DNA from: Candidatus Kapaibacterium sp. | GTDB lineage: Bacteria; Bacteroidota; Ignavibacteria; Kapaibacteriales; UBA4661 | DNA length: 44,195 nt | Assembly (NCBI GenBank): GCA_025358765.1 | Contig: JANYIG010000069.1 | Span: forward strand, 1-44,195 | Direction of reading: 5' to 3' | Position numbers and translations under genes: made by a program | The notes under the pieces: generated by a model | Seen by the model: the letters and a program-made list of their open reading frames with translations, nothing else | Database searches by the model: none | What the model was told of the DNA's origin: nothing | In this document: positions 8,406-16,037 of the stretch, piece by piece | Layout of the letters: each line of letters starts with the position of its first letter | Position numbering within the stretch: position 1 is the stretch's first letter

Positions 8406-9092
8406 TTACGCTTGGTGAACCTCTGCTACATCCAGAAACTGTTCGATGATGTTCTTCATTTCGGTGAGAATAGCAACAATCTGGAAAAGGTCGTTATCCG
8501 TAGCATTGAAGGCATTACTCACCGCATAGTATTTATCGTTCAGTACAACAAAAAACCAGTTCCTTCCTAACACGTAACAACCGTAGAGCGGGTGTTTGAC
8601 GGCATTGAGTTCCTGTGCAGTTAGCATCTCAATCAATAGCTGCCCGATGGGGTCGTTATCGCGTCCGCGCTCCCGTCTGTACTCGTGGAGAAAAAAAAAT
8701 GGCTCGCGAGGGTTCACTTTCCCTGTAGCCACCACAAAATCTACGTCGCCCGCCACCGTTACTGTTGTACTCGCTCCGCTTGCCGCTCCAATATTGGCTT
8801 TCAGACGGCGTTGTGAGAAGCCTTTATAGTGTTCTTGGTCAAAATTCACCAGCACAAGCAGTGGACCTATAAAATGAAGTTTGAGTTCATCCTCGTTCCA
8901 ACCGTTGGCATTTTGCAACAGCGACTGCTGCACTTGCGTCAGAAACTCCGCCTGCACAGCGCTCAGCGGCTTTTGTTTTGCCGTAATCCATTCATTCAAA
9001 AGCGGCATGGAACGCAACTGCCGCAGCCCAAATGTTAGCTCTACGCTATCGGTGTCCCATGTTTCAAAGCGGCGAATAGTTCTTGTTGCCAT
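8406..9092 (-). CDS. Hypothetical protein, possible PD-(D/E)XK-like fold
   Basis: A 228-residue soluble protein that I do not recognise. It starts MATRTIRRFETWD. The helical first 90 residues contain NGWNEDELKLHFIGPLLVLVNF. The middle has DVDFVVATGK followed by FFFLHEYRRERG. A D, then an E-x-R, at the ends of two predicted beta strands followed by a helix resembles a PD-(D/E)XK nuclease core, and DUF families with this shape are common in Bacteroidota. Lys is replaced by Arg, so activity is doubtful. There is no signal peptide and no obvious partner gene. It is divergent from the pseudogene at 9181. Confidence 0.6.
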   Translation of the reverse strand: MATRTIRRFETWDTDSVELTFGLRQLRSMPLLNEWITAKQKPLSAVQAEFLTQVQQSLLQNANGWNEDELKLHFIGPLLVLVNFDQEHYKGFSQRRLKANIGAASGASTTVTVAGDVDFVVATGKVNPREPFFFLHEYRRERGRDNDPIGQLLIEMLTAQELNAVKHPLYGCYVLGRNWFFVVLNDKYYAVSNAFNATDNDLFQIVAILTEMKNIIEQFLDVAEVHQA

Positions 9093-9180
9093 CGTGTCTG
9101 CTCTCCAACAAAATTTTTAAGTATATTGCGGCGTGTGCCAAAGCCAACGTGCAAAGCTACAAAAAAATCCTCTACATTCT

Positions 9181-9661
9181 ATGAACCGCTTATTCTGCCT
9201 TGTGCTGCTGGTAGGGCTTGTGTGTGTGAACAGGGCGTTCGCAATACAACAACTGCATCGAGATTGTGCGGGAGTATGGCGAGGTGCCGGAGGTGGAATG
9301 CCGCCCGGGGCAAATCAATCAGGTGTTTATGAATATTCTTGCCAACGCGGTGCAGGCGATAGAAGGAACGGGGGAGGTTCGCATTACCACAGGCGTTACA
9401 ACGAGTGTTGAGGGGAACGCAGTGGCGGTGTCAATCCGTGACACAGGCATGGGGATGAGTCCCGAGGTGATGCGCCGCGTGTTTGAGCCGTTTTTCACCA
9501 CGAAGGAAGTTGGCAAAGGCACGGGGCTTGGGATGGCAATTTCGTTTGGCATTATCGAGAAGCATCATGGCACGATAGAGGTGCAGAGCGAGCTACAGCG
9601 CGGCACGGAATTTACCGTTCGCTTGCCGCTCGTGCAGCCGCGTGTGCGCCTGAGTGTGTAA
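9181..9661 (+). pseudogene. Sensor histidine kinase remnant: signal peptide fused out of frame to the ATPase end
   Basis: The ATG at 9181 opens a clear signal peptide (MNRLFCLVLLVGLVCVNRAFA). The frame then turns into low-complexity nonsense and stops at 9411. From about 9236 another frame reads NNCIEIVREYGEVPEVEC, then GQINQVFMNILANAVQAI (N box), DTGMGMSP (G1), FEPFFTTKEVGKGTGLGMAIS (F and G2 boxes) and ends at 9661. This is the C-terminal half of a HATPase_c domain. The sensor, transmembrane and HisKA parts are missing. The simplest reading is a large internal deletion in a membrane histidine kinase gene with the junction near 9235-9245. A GTG-initiated ATPase-only protein from 9266 is a less likely alternative. 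Confidence 0.75.
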
Positions 9662-9749
9662 AATCCCAGCCAGCTTCTCACCGCCACGGATGCGTGGTTG
9701 AGGGAAGGTTAGGATAAGATAAGGGGAAAAATAATTTTCAGACATTTTT

Positions 9750-10040
9750 CTATTGTAACGCCAATGGTTGTGAGGAGTGATGGATAGTCAAAATCACTAC
9801 TTCTGTGTTGGTGAGAATGGTGTAAAGAATGCGTTAATTTCCGACGAGGATTTCCCGAATTTGCTTTTTTCCAATCTCTGGTACGATGCGTCCGGACAAG
9901 GGGAAAAGTTCGAGGCGTTGAATAGCACTCATCAGTTTATCAACCGTAGATTTAGCATAGTGCGGAGAGTCCTCAAGGTAATAGGTGAAAATGTGATGTA
10001 GGTCGTCGGTGGCTTGCTTGCTCCAGATTATTTCAACCAT
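9750..10040 (-). pseudogene. parE: ParE/RelE-family toxin interrupted by one in-frame stop
   Basis: The minus-strand frame starts MVEIIWSKQATDDLHHIFTY and has SGRIVPE and REILVGN, typical of ParE/RelE toxins (small basic mRNA-interferase or gyrase-poison fold). It hits TAA at 9834-9836 after 68 residues. Past that codon the same frame continues RILYTILTNTEVVILTIHHSS to a TAG at 9750-9752, giving exactly the 96 codons expected of the family. The stop replaces the Tyr of the family GNYRI(I/L)Y motif. A single Tyr-to-ochre change therefore appears to have removed the C-terminal strands. It overlaps the upstream antitoxin by 13 bp. Confidence 0.8.
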
Positions 10041-10219
10041 GCCTCTACCTTCTCACGCATTTGCTCATGAGAAATTGTTTCACCGTGCTGTACCTGTTCT
10101 AAAGCGTGTTCTACTTTGGCAAGAAGGTAGAGCTGCTCTAAGGCATCGTGGACACTCGCATTCTCAGGCAACACATCTGCAATATGGTGAATGGCTTGTT
10201 TTAAATTTAATGGCTCCAT
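10028..10219 (-). CDS. Antitoxin of a ParE/RelE-type module
   Basis: 63 residues from the ATG at 10219 (MEPLNLKQAIHHIADVLPEN); the longer frame upstream to 10336 has no antitoxin-like content. The C-terminal half, EQVQHGETISHEQMREKVEAWLK, matches the short antitoxins that precede ParE/RelE toxins in Bacteroidota and cyanobacteria. These bind the toxin through a C-terminal helix. Its stop overlaps the start of the toxin gene by 13 bp, the usual antitoxin-first arrangement. The partner toxin carries a nonsense codon, so this antitoxin may be a leftover or may act on a toxin elsewhere. The 199-bp gap up to 10418 holds only the promoter region of the E2 gene. Confidence 0.72.
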   Translation of the reverse strand: MEPLNLKQAIHHIADVLPENASVHDALEQLYLLAKVEHALEQVQHGETISHEQMREKVEAWLK

Positions 10220-10406
10220 AATTGTTTCCGCAAAGTGAGCAAATTGTTCCTCACAAATATACGCAAAAAAAACAACACCCTTTTTCCAACTACCCCCAAC
10301 TCCACAAATTTGATTGCAGAAAAAGGGATTTTTCACTAAGTTCGTTGCTGTTTCGTGTGTCTAAAACAAGCGACAATCCTTTCATTCAAACATTTCACTC
10401 TAAACC

Positions 10407-10413
10407 GGAGAAG
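10407..10413 (+). promoter_or_regulatory. Shine-Dalgarno site of the E2 gene
   Basis: GGAGAAG lies 5 bases before the ATG at 10419. Most genes in this window have no such site, so its presence suggests strong translation of the E2 gene and fixes its start. Confidence 0.55.
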
Positions 10414-10418
10414 TTATT

Positions 10419-12203
10419 ATGGCAAAAGTTGAAGTGATCATGCCGAAAATGGGCGAATCCATTCAAGAAGGCAAAATCCTGACCTGGCTGAAAAAAGAGG
10501 GCGACAAGGTCGAGCGCGACGAAATCTTGCTCGAAATCTCGACCGACAAAGTGGACACGGAAGTGCCGTCACCACAAGCTGGCATCCTCACCAAAATCTA
10601 TTTTCCGGTTGGTGAAACGGTAGAAGTTGGCAAACTTATTGCCGAACTCGAAACAGACGTGAATGCTGCGGCTTCTGCGCCCGCTCCTGCTCCGGCAGCG
10701 CCAACACCTGCTCCGGTGGTAGCTTCAGCACCTGTTGTCGCTGCTGCTGCTGCGCCTGTTGCCACACCCGCTCCGATACCTGCCCCAGCACCCGCTTCTG
10801 GCGGTTCTTTAACGGATATTGTTATGCCAAAAATGGGTGAATCTATCCAAGAGGGCAAAATCCTGAACTGGCTGAAAAAAGAAGGCGACAAGATTGATCG
10901 TGACGAAATCCTGCTCGAAATCTCGACCGACAAGGTAGATACTGAGGTTCCGTCCCCGATTGCCGGCACGATTGCAAAACTATTGTTTGCTGTTGGCGAT
11001 ACCGTAGAAGTAGGTAAAGTGATTGCTCAGATTTCCACAGGCGCTGCTGCAACTGGTTCCGCAAGCGCACCTGCCCCGGCAGCCCCGGCTTCTGTTCCTG
11101 CTCCGGCAAGTGTTGCGGCGGCTCCAGCACCTGCTCCTGTAGCACCTGCTCCTGCTCCGGCATACACGAATGGCGGCGGCGCTGAGGTTTCCCGTGCATC
11201 AGGCAAACGTTTTTATTCACCGCTTGTTCGCACGATTGCTCGAACCGAAAGCATTTCCGCGCAAGAGCTTGATGCGATTGCGGGCACGGGCTTGGAAGGC
11301 AGAGTGACAAAAACCGATGTGTTGGGCTACCTCGACCAACGCGTATCGGGGCGTGTTGTTGCTCCAGCACCGAGCGCGGCTCCGACAGCGCCTACGTATG
11401 CTCCTTCTGCGCCCGCAGCGCCAAGTGCGCCTGCTCCGGCAGCTGCGCCTGTTACGCCAGCAGACGAGCAAATCTTCAAAAAATACGGACAAAATGTCGA
11501 AATCATCCAGATGGATCGTGTACGCGAGCGCATTGCCGAACATATGGTAATGTCGGTTCGCACGTCGCCGCACGTGACACTCATTGCTGAGGCAGATGTG
11601 ACGGGCATTGTGCGTCTGCGTGAGTTGCACAAAAAATCCTTTGAAGCCCGCGAAGGTGTTAAACTGACGTTCACACCCTTTCTTATCAGCGCTATCGTTG
11701 AGGGAATGCGTAAAAACCCGATGACAAACGTGAGCGTGGAAGGCACAAAAATTATCCGCCACAAGCGTGTGAATGTGGGTATGGCAACCGCTACGCCCGA
11801 TGGGAACTTGATTGTGCCTGTGATTAAAGATGCCGACACGCAAAACCTGACAGGCATTGCACGTTCAGTGAACGACCTCGCAAACCGCGCCCGCTCGAAA
11901 AAACTCGTGCCTGACGACATCTCCGGCGGCACGGTAACGCTCACGAATTTTGGTACGTTTAATATTTTGACGGGAACGCCGATTATCAACCAACCACAAA
12001 CGGTGATTGTGGGTGCTGGAGCAATCGAAAAACGTGCTGTGGTGCGCGAGTTGGACGGGCAAGACGTGATAGTCGTTCGTAGCATGATGTACATTTCCGT
12101 TACGATGGATCACCGCGTAATAGACGGTTCGCTCGGTGGAATGCTCTTAAAATCTATCGTTGATGCCATTCATGGCATGAACGAGGAGAGTATTAAACTT
12201 TAA
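10419..12203 (+). CDS. 2-oxoacid dehydrogenase E2 (dihydrolipoamide acyltransferase), two lipoyl domains
   Basis: 594 residues. Lipoyl domain 1 (about 1-78) has the lipoyl-Lys in EISTDKVDTEVPSP near residue 44. An Ala/Pro linker follows, then lipoyl domain 2 (about 132-210) nearly identical to the first, a second linker, and the E1/E3-binding domain (YSPLVRTIARTESI to GRVTKTDVLGYL, about 266-307). A third linker leads to the catalytic domain, ending with TMDHRVIDGSLGGMLL, which carries the HxxxDG active site. It transfers acyl groups to CoA in a pyruvate, 2-oxoglutarate or branched-chain complex. Motifs do not separate sucB from bkd or pdh types. No E1 or E3 gene is adjacent, so it is an isolated subunit gene. 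Confidence 0.93.
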   Translation: MAKVEVIMPKMGESIQEGKILTWLKKEGDKVERDEILLEISTDKVDTEVPSPQAGILTKIYFPVGETVEVGKLIAELETDVNAAASAPAPAPAAPTPAPVVASAPVVAAAAAPVATPAPIPAPAPASGGSLTDIVMPKMGESIQEGKILNWLKKEGDKIDRDEILLEISTDKVDTEVPSPIAGTIAKLLFAVGDTVEVGKVIAQISTGAAATGSASAPAPAAPASVPAPASVAAAPAPAPVAPAPAPAYTNGGGAEVSRASGKRFYSPLVRTIARTESISAQELDAIAGTGLEGRVTKTDVLGYLDQRVSGRVVAPAPSAAPTAPTYAPSAPAAPSAPAPAAAPVTPADEQIFKKYGQNVEIIQMDRVRERIAEHMVMSVRTSPHVTLIAEADVTGIVRLRELHKKSFEAREGVKLTFTPFLISAIVEGMRKNPMTNVSVEGTKIIRHKRVNVGMATATPDGNLIVPVIKDADTQNLTGIARSVNDLANRARSKKLVPDDISGGTVTLTNFGTFNILTGTPIINQPQTVIVGAGAIEKRAVVRELDGQDVIVVRSMMYISVTMDHRVIDGSLGGMLLKSIVDAIHGMNEESIKL

Positions 12204-12227
12204 ACTCACGTATTGAAGCATCATTGT

Positions 12228-12425
12228 ATGAAACGCTCTTTTCATGCACACGTAACCCAAGAAGGGCGCTGGTTTGTGGCACAGTGTATTGAAGTGGATG
12301 TCGCAAGTCAAGGGCTGACGCACGAAGAGGCGCTGAAAAACCTGCAAGAAGCAGTGGAACTTCATTTCGAGGAACCACAAGCGACGATTGTTCCTGAGCT
12401 TCAGCAGATAGAAGTCGAAATTTGA
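12228..12425 (+). CDS. hicB: HicB-type antitoxin
   Basis: 65 residues from the ATG at 12228 (MKRSFHAHVTQEGRWFVAQC), chosen over the in-frame ATG at 12213 because the HicB fold begins at this point. The pattern is the partially degraded RNase H-like HicB fold: GRWFVAQCIEVDVASQGLTHEEALKNLQEAVELHFEE. HicB neutralises the HicA mRNA interferase. There is no C-terminal DNA-binding domain, as in the short HicB class, so autoregulation is not evident. The stop overlaps the hicA ATG by one base. It lies 24 bp after the E2 gene. Confidence 0.87.
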   Translation: MKRSFHAHVTQEGRWFVAQCIEVDVASQGLTHEEALKNLQEAVELHFEEPQATIVPELQQIEVEI

Positions 12426-12649
12426 TGCCGATACGCGCTCTTTCATATCGCCAAGTCGTTCGTAAATTACAAAAAGCAGGATTTCATGAGGTACACCAAC
12501 GAGGCAGTCACGTAAAATTCGCTAAAGTAACGGTGTCTGGAGTACGCACCGTTACTGTCCCAAGACATAGCGAAATAGCGCTTGGGACGATGAAAAGTAT
12601 CTTGCGGCAAGCAGGAATCAGCGAAGAAGAGTTTGAAGGGCTGTAATTG
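12425..12649 (+). CDS. hicA: HicA-type mRNA interferase toxin
   Basis: 73 residues from the ATG at 12425 (MPIRALSYRQVVRKLQKAGF). The double-stranded-RNA-binding-like HicA fold is seen as KLQKAGFHEVHQRGSHVKFAK, with the catalytic His in GSHVKF, and a terminal VPRHSEIALGTMKSILRQAGIS. HicA cleaves mRNA and tmRNA under stress when HicB is degraded. It is intact and its length is normal. Gene order is antitoxin first, the reverse of E. coli hicAB. An intrinsic terminator follows at 12693. The last codons are reported to 12646; the end here includes the base run to the stop region. Confidence 0.85.
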
Positions 12650-12692
12650 TTCCGTGCGAACGTTATTGATAACGGTTTTGACAACAGTTTCA

Positions 12693-12735
12693 GGGCGGAT
12701 GTCCGACATGACCAATGCGAACATCCGCCTTTTTT
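12693..12735 (+). terminator. Intrinsic terminator after hicBA
   Basis: GGCGGATGT at 12694-12702 pairs perfectly with ACATCCGCC at 12721-12729 (9 bp, 18-base loop) and is followed by six T. It ends the E2-hicBA transcript before the separate serine hydrolase gene. Confidence 0.85.
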
Positions 12736-12763
12736 ATCCTCCATCTTGAATCCATAATTCGAT

Positions 12764-14581
12764 ATGAAACGTGCATTCTCAGCCGTTGTAACGGCTATTA
12801 TTGTTCTTTTGGTTTTGAGCAACGCCACAACGACAACGTTTGCTCAAAAAAAACCTGTAAAGCCTGATTGGAAAGGTTTCGATACGTTCGTCGAACAACA
12901 GTTGAAGGAATGGGATGTGCCGGGTGCGGCGGTGGCTGTGGTCAAAGACGGCGAGGTGCTGTTTGCCAAAGGCTACGGCTTACGTGACGTGAAAAACAAA
13001 AAGCCAATGACCGCACAAACACTGCTTGCCATCGGTTCTTGCACGAAGGCTTTTACGTCCATGACCGTCGGGATGCTTGTTGATGAGGGAAAAATGAAAT
13101 GGGATACGCCGGCACGTGAGTATCTGCCGAGCCTGAAATTCTACGACGAATACACAACGAACCACATCACACTCCGCGATATGCTTTCGCACCGTTCGGG
13201 GTTGCCGCGCCACGACTTTGCGTGGTACGGTGCTCAGGATACGAGCATCGCTGCTCGGAAAACGCTCGTGGAATCCATACGATATCTGAAGCCAAACAAG
13301 GAACTGCGCGAACTGTGGCAGTATAATAATTTTATGTTCCTCACTGCCGGATACCTCGTGCAGGCGGTGACGGGTAGTGCGTGGGAAGACGTTGCCAAAC
13401 GCCGCATTTTGGAACCGCTTGGCATGACCGCCACAAATTTTTCGGTAACAGAGATGGTGAAGACAAGCGATTACGCGCTTCCGTACCAGAAAAAGAAGGA
13501 AAATGACAAAGAGTTCGTCAAAGAAATCCCCTTCAAAAATATTGACCCAATAGCACCCGCAGGCAGCATCAATTCTTCCGTGCAAGACATGGCACACTGG
13601 GTGACGGCGCAGCTTGCTGGCGGAAAATGGAAAGATAAACAAGTGTTGCCCGCCGCTGCCGTACTTGAAACACAAAAACCGCTCACAGTGGCAACGGGGA
13701 CAATGGATTTTGATGAATCCTCGTATGTCACATATGGTTTGGGATGGTTCCAAAATGTGTATCGTGGACACCTGCGCGTGTATCACGGAGGAAATATTGA
13801 TGGCTTTTCCGCCGGAATACAACTACTTCCACGCGATAGTATTGGCATTGTTGTGCTGACGAACCTGAACAGTACGCCGCTTCCAAGCATTATTGCCTCG
13901 AATGCGCTTGACCGCTTGTTCGGATTGGACGAAGTGAACTGGAGCAAACGTTCCAAAGAACGCGAAGCAAAAGCTAAAGCTGAAGCAGATAAAAAGCTGA
14001 AAGAGTCCGACAAACAGCGCGTGGCGGATACAAAGCCGTCGCACTCGCTTATACACTATATCGGTAATTTTGAAAACCCTGCATATGGCTCTCTGAGCGT
14101 TGTTCAACAGGATTATTCGTTGGAACTACAATTTCACGGTATTGTCATCCCGCTCAAGCATTATCATTACGACGTGTTCCAAGCTATGCACGAAGAATTT
14201 GAGAATCTCAAGACCACATTCGAGATGAATCCACAAGGCGATATTGCACGAGTATTGGTCGGGTTCGAGCCAGCGTCTGATGCAATTGTGTTCACGCGTG
14301 TAGCAGACAAAGCAATGTCGGACAAGGTGTTTTTGGAGAAACTCACGGGTGAATATACGCTTGCTGGTCAGGTGGTAACAGTTGCTACGCGCGGCGAGAC
14401 GCTCACAGTCACGGTTCCGGGGCAACCGACGTACGAACTTGTTCCCGTAAAAGATACGAGGTTTGATTTGAAAGGCTTGAATGGTTTCAGCCTTGAATTT
14501 ACGCTGCCTTCGGGCGCGCAAAAAGCCATAGAAGCCTCTTTTCTTCAGCCAAACGGCACTTTTACGGCAAAACGCAAATGA
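12764..14581 (+). CDS. Exported class C beta-lactamase-like serine hydrolase
   Basis: 605 residues with an N-terminal signal peptide (cleavage near TTTFAQ, residue 28). The beta-lactamase/transpeptidase-like domain spans about 36-390. SxxK is GSCTKAF (Ser92, Lys95), YxN is QYNN (Tyr187), and the KTG-equivalent is HGGNIDGFSAG near residue 345. A charged helical segment (KEREAKAKAEADKKLKESDK) then leads to a C-terminal beta domain of about 180 residues of the DUF3471 type. Such proteins are mostly peptidases or esterases rather than true beta-lactamases, and the substrate is unknown. The stop overlaps thrB by 4 bases, linking it to threonine genes, which is unusual. Confidence 0.87.
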   Translation: MKRAFSAVVTAIIVLLVLSNATTTTFAQKKPVKPDWKGFDTFVEQQLKEWDVPGAAVAVVKDGEVLFAKGYGLRDVKNKKPMTAQTLLAIGSCTKAFTSMTVGMLVDEGKMKWDTPAREYLPSLKFYDEYTTNHITLRDMLSHRSGLPRHDFAWYGAQDTSIAARKTLVESIRYLKPNKELRELWQYNNFMFLTAGYLVQAVTGSAWEDVAKRRILEPLGMTATNFSVTEMVKTSDYALPYQKKKENDKEFVKEIPFKNIDPIAPAGSINSSVQDMAHWVTAQLAGGKWKDKQVLPAAAVLETQKPLTVATGTMDFDESSYVTYGLGWFQNVYRGHLRVYHGGNIDGFSAGIQLLPRDSIGIVVLTNLNSTPLPSIIASNALDRLFGLDEVNWSKRSKEREAKAKAEADKKLKESDKQRVADTKPSHSLIHYIGNFENPAYGSLSVVQQDYSLELQFHGIVIPLKHYHYDVFQAMHEEFENLKTTFEMNPQGDIARVLVGFEPASDAIVFTRVADKAMSDKVFLEKLTGEYTLAGQVVTVATRGETLTVTVPGQPTYELVPVKDTRFDLKGLNGFSLEFTLPSGAQKAIEASFLQPNGTFTAKRK

Positions 14582-15543
14582 CTCCAAAACAAGTAACAGC
14601 CTTTGCTCCAGCCACCGTTGCGAACGTAGCGTGTGGATTTGACGTGCTGGGGTTCGCACTCGAAGCACCCGGCGATGAGGTAACGGCAAGGCTCCGCGCA
14701 GACATCGTCGCGGCAAGCGTTATCATTACCTCACTTTCGGGCGGCGAGGGTATTGAATTTGACGGCATTCCGCTCGACGCAGAACACAATACCGCCGGAA
14801 AAGCGGCTCTTTCTTTGTTGCAAGCCGCCAATGCACCGTTTGGCGTGGAGCTTAAAATCCGCAAGATGATGCCCGCCGGAAGTGGCATGGGTTCCAGCGC
14901 GGCGAGTGCGGGTGCGGCAGTGGTGGCAGTGAACGAACTTCTGCGTTTGAACGGTATCCGGCATTTTACGCCAATGGATCTCATTCCGCACGGCATGGAA
15001 GGCGAAGCAGTGGCGAGCGGCTCGAAACACGCGGATAATGTTGGTCCAGCGATAACGGGCGGCATCCTGCTTTTGCGGGGCTACAACCCGTTAGATGCAG
15101 TAGAAATCCCTGTTCCCAAGCGCTTGCACTGCGCTGTTGTTCGTCCGCATATAGAAGTGGCGACGAGCATGGCGCGTTCGCTTATGCCGAAAGAAATCCC
15201 GCTCAAAACGGCGATTATGCAATGGGGCAACCTTGCAGGTTTGATTGCGGGTTTGATGAAGGAAGATTATGCGTTAATCGGGCGCTCGCTGAACGATGTG
15301 GTGGCGGAACCCGTTCGCGCCCAGCTTATACCGGGCTTCCACGATATGAAACGCGCAGCAATGGCGGCAGGAGCGCTTGGATGCAGCATTTCGGGTTCGG
15401 GTCCATCGGTATTTGCGCTCACGGATTCGCTGGAAGCCGCACAAAAAGCCGCTTCTGCGATGGAAGCTGCTCTGCGCCCATATAATGTGGATTGTACCGA
15501 ATACGTGTCGAAGCTCTGGGGAACGGGACCGAAACTGTTTTGA
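14578..15543 (+). CDS. thrB: Homoserine kinase (GHMP family)
   Basis: 321 residues. The N-terminus FAPATVANVACGFDVLGFAL, the ATP-binding motif MPAGSGMGSSAASAGAAVVAVN (about residues 98-119) and the C-terminal GHMP motif GCSISGSGPSVFAL are all present. It phosphorylates homoserine to O-phosphohomoserine, the substrate of threonine synthase. thrC follows 495 bp downstream, separated by a four-helix-bundle gene and repeat arrays that look inserted. The ATG overlaps the upstream hydrolase stop (ATGA). Confidence 0.94.
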   Translation: MTPKQVTAFAPATVANVACGFDVLGFALEAPGDEVTARLRADIVAASVIITSLSGGEGIEFDGIPLDAEHNTAGKAALSLLQAANAPFGVELKIRKMMPAGSGMGSSAASAGAAVVAVNELLRLNGIRHFTPMDLIPHGMEGEAVASGSKHADNVGPAITGGILLLRGYNPLDAVEIPVPKRLHCAVVRPHIEVATSMARSLMPKEIPLKTAIMQWGNLAGLIAGLMKEDYALIGRSLNDVVAEPVRAQLIPGFHDMKRAAMAAGALGCSISGSGPSVFALTDSLEAAQKAASAMEAALRPYNVDCTEYVSKLWGTGPKLF

Positions 15544-15554
15544 GAGGATGTTTG

Positions 15555-15600
15555 TCATTGGTCATTGGTCATTGGTTACTTGGACATTGGTTATTTGTCA
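15555..15600 (+). repeat. TCATTGG heptad array, left flank of the four-helix-bundle gene
   Basis: Three perfect TCATTGG units (15555-15575) are followed by degenerate TTACTTGG, ACATTGG and TTATTTG, ending in TCA. It starts 11 bases after the thrB stop. It is inverted relative to the array at 15990-16037, and both arrays end on the inner side with ATTTGTC. The reading frame of the next gene runs through it. Confidence 0.85.
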
Positions 15601-15999
15601 ACACAGAATATAGAAAAACAACGGCATACACTTGATGAGTTGGAAGTGTATCAACTGGCAATGACTATTGGTAAACGTTGTTGGGACGCAGCGATAACGT
15701 GGGATGATTTTGCTCGAAAAACGCTTGGGAACCAGATGATTCGAGCTGCGGATTCTGTTGCAGCAAATATTAGTGAAGGTTACGGGCGGTTTTCATACAA
15801 GGAGAACAAGCTGTTTTACTATTATGCACGTGGTTCGCTCTACGAGACGCGCACGTGGTTCGCAAAAGCACTCGAACGTCGCTTGATTACTGACAATGAT
15901 TATCAGGAACTCCAAGAAATTATCCAGCAATGCGGCAAAAAACTGAACCGTTATATTCAATCCATTGGCACAAAAGTCACTTCAATAGCCGACAAATGA
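15595..15999 (+). CDS. Four-helix-bundle protein (S23/IVP family, TIGR02436-like)
   Basis: About 134 residues if the TTG at 15595 is used; no ATG is well placed. The frame stays open upstream through the repeat to 15544, and the TTG at 15565 is another possible start. Family marks are LDELEVYQLAMTIGKRCW, then ARKTLGNQMIRAADSVAANISEGYGRFS and a helix ending in YETRTWFAKALERRLI. This family is known from genes inside 23S rRNA intervening sequences and as stand-alone genes; its structure resembles the Avd accessory protein of diversity-generating retroelements. The molecular role is not established. The stop codon lies inside the right-hand heptad array, and the gene splits thrB from thrC. Confidence 0.82.
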   Translation: MSTQNIEKQRHTLDELEVYQLAMTIGKRCWDAAITWDDFARKTLGNQMIRAADSVAANISEGYGRFSYKENKLFYYYARGSLYETRTWFAKALERRLITDNDYQELQEIIQQCGKKLNRYIQSIGTKVTSIADK

Positions 16000-16037
16000 C
16001 CAATTAACCAATGACAAATGACCAATCAACCAATGAT
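15990..16037 (+). repeat. CCAATGA heptad array, right flank of the four-helix-bundle gene
   Basis: Units CGACAAA, TGACCAA, TTAACCAA, TGACAAA, TGACCAA and TCAACCAA are followed by TGAT. This is the reverse complement type of the array at 15555. It supplies the TGA stop of the four-helix-bundle gene (15997-15999) and ends at the thrC ATG. Some units are 8 bp. Confidence 0.85.

Noticed and set aside
9266-9661. Functional stand-alone histidine kinase
   Set aside because: The HisKA domain and part of the ATPase are absent, and an out-of-frame signal peptide precedes it, so a remnant is more likely.
9777-10001. Plus-strand ORF of 74 codons opposite parE
   Set aside because: It is antisense to the ParE frame, which has clear family motifs on the minus strand.
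10598-10969. Minus-strand ORF with Gly/Ala-rich stretch
   Set aside because: It is the antisense of the Ala/Pro linker in the E2 gene and has no independent signal.
15595-15999. Four-helix-bundle gene as part of a diversity-generating retroelement (Avd)
   Set aside because: No reverse transcriptase, template repeat or variable repeat is visible nearby; only the fold similarity is known.
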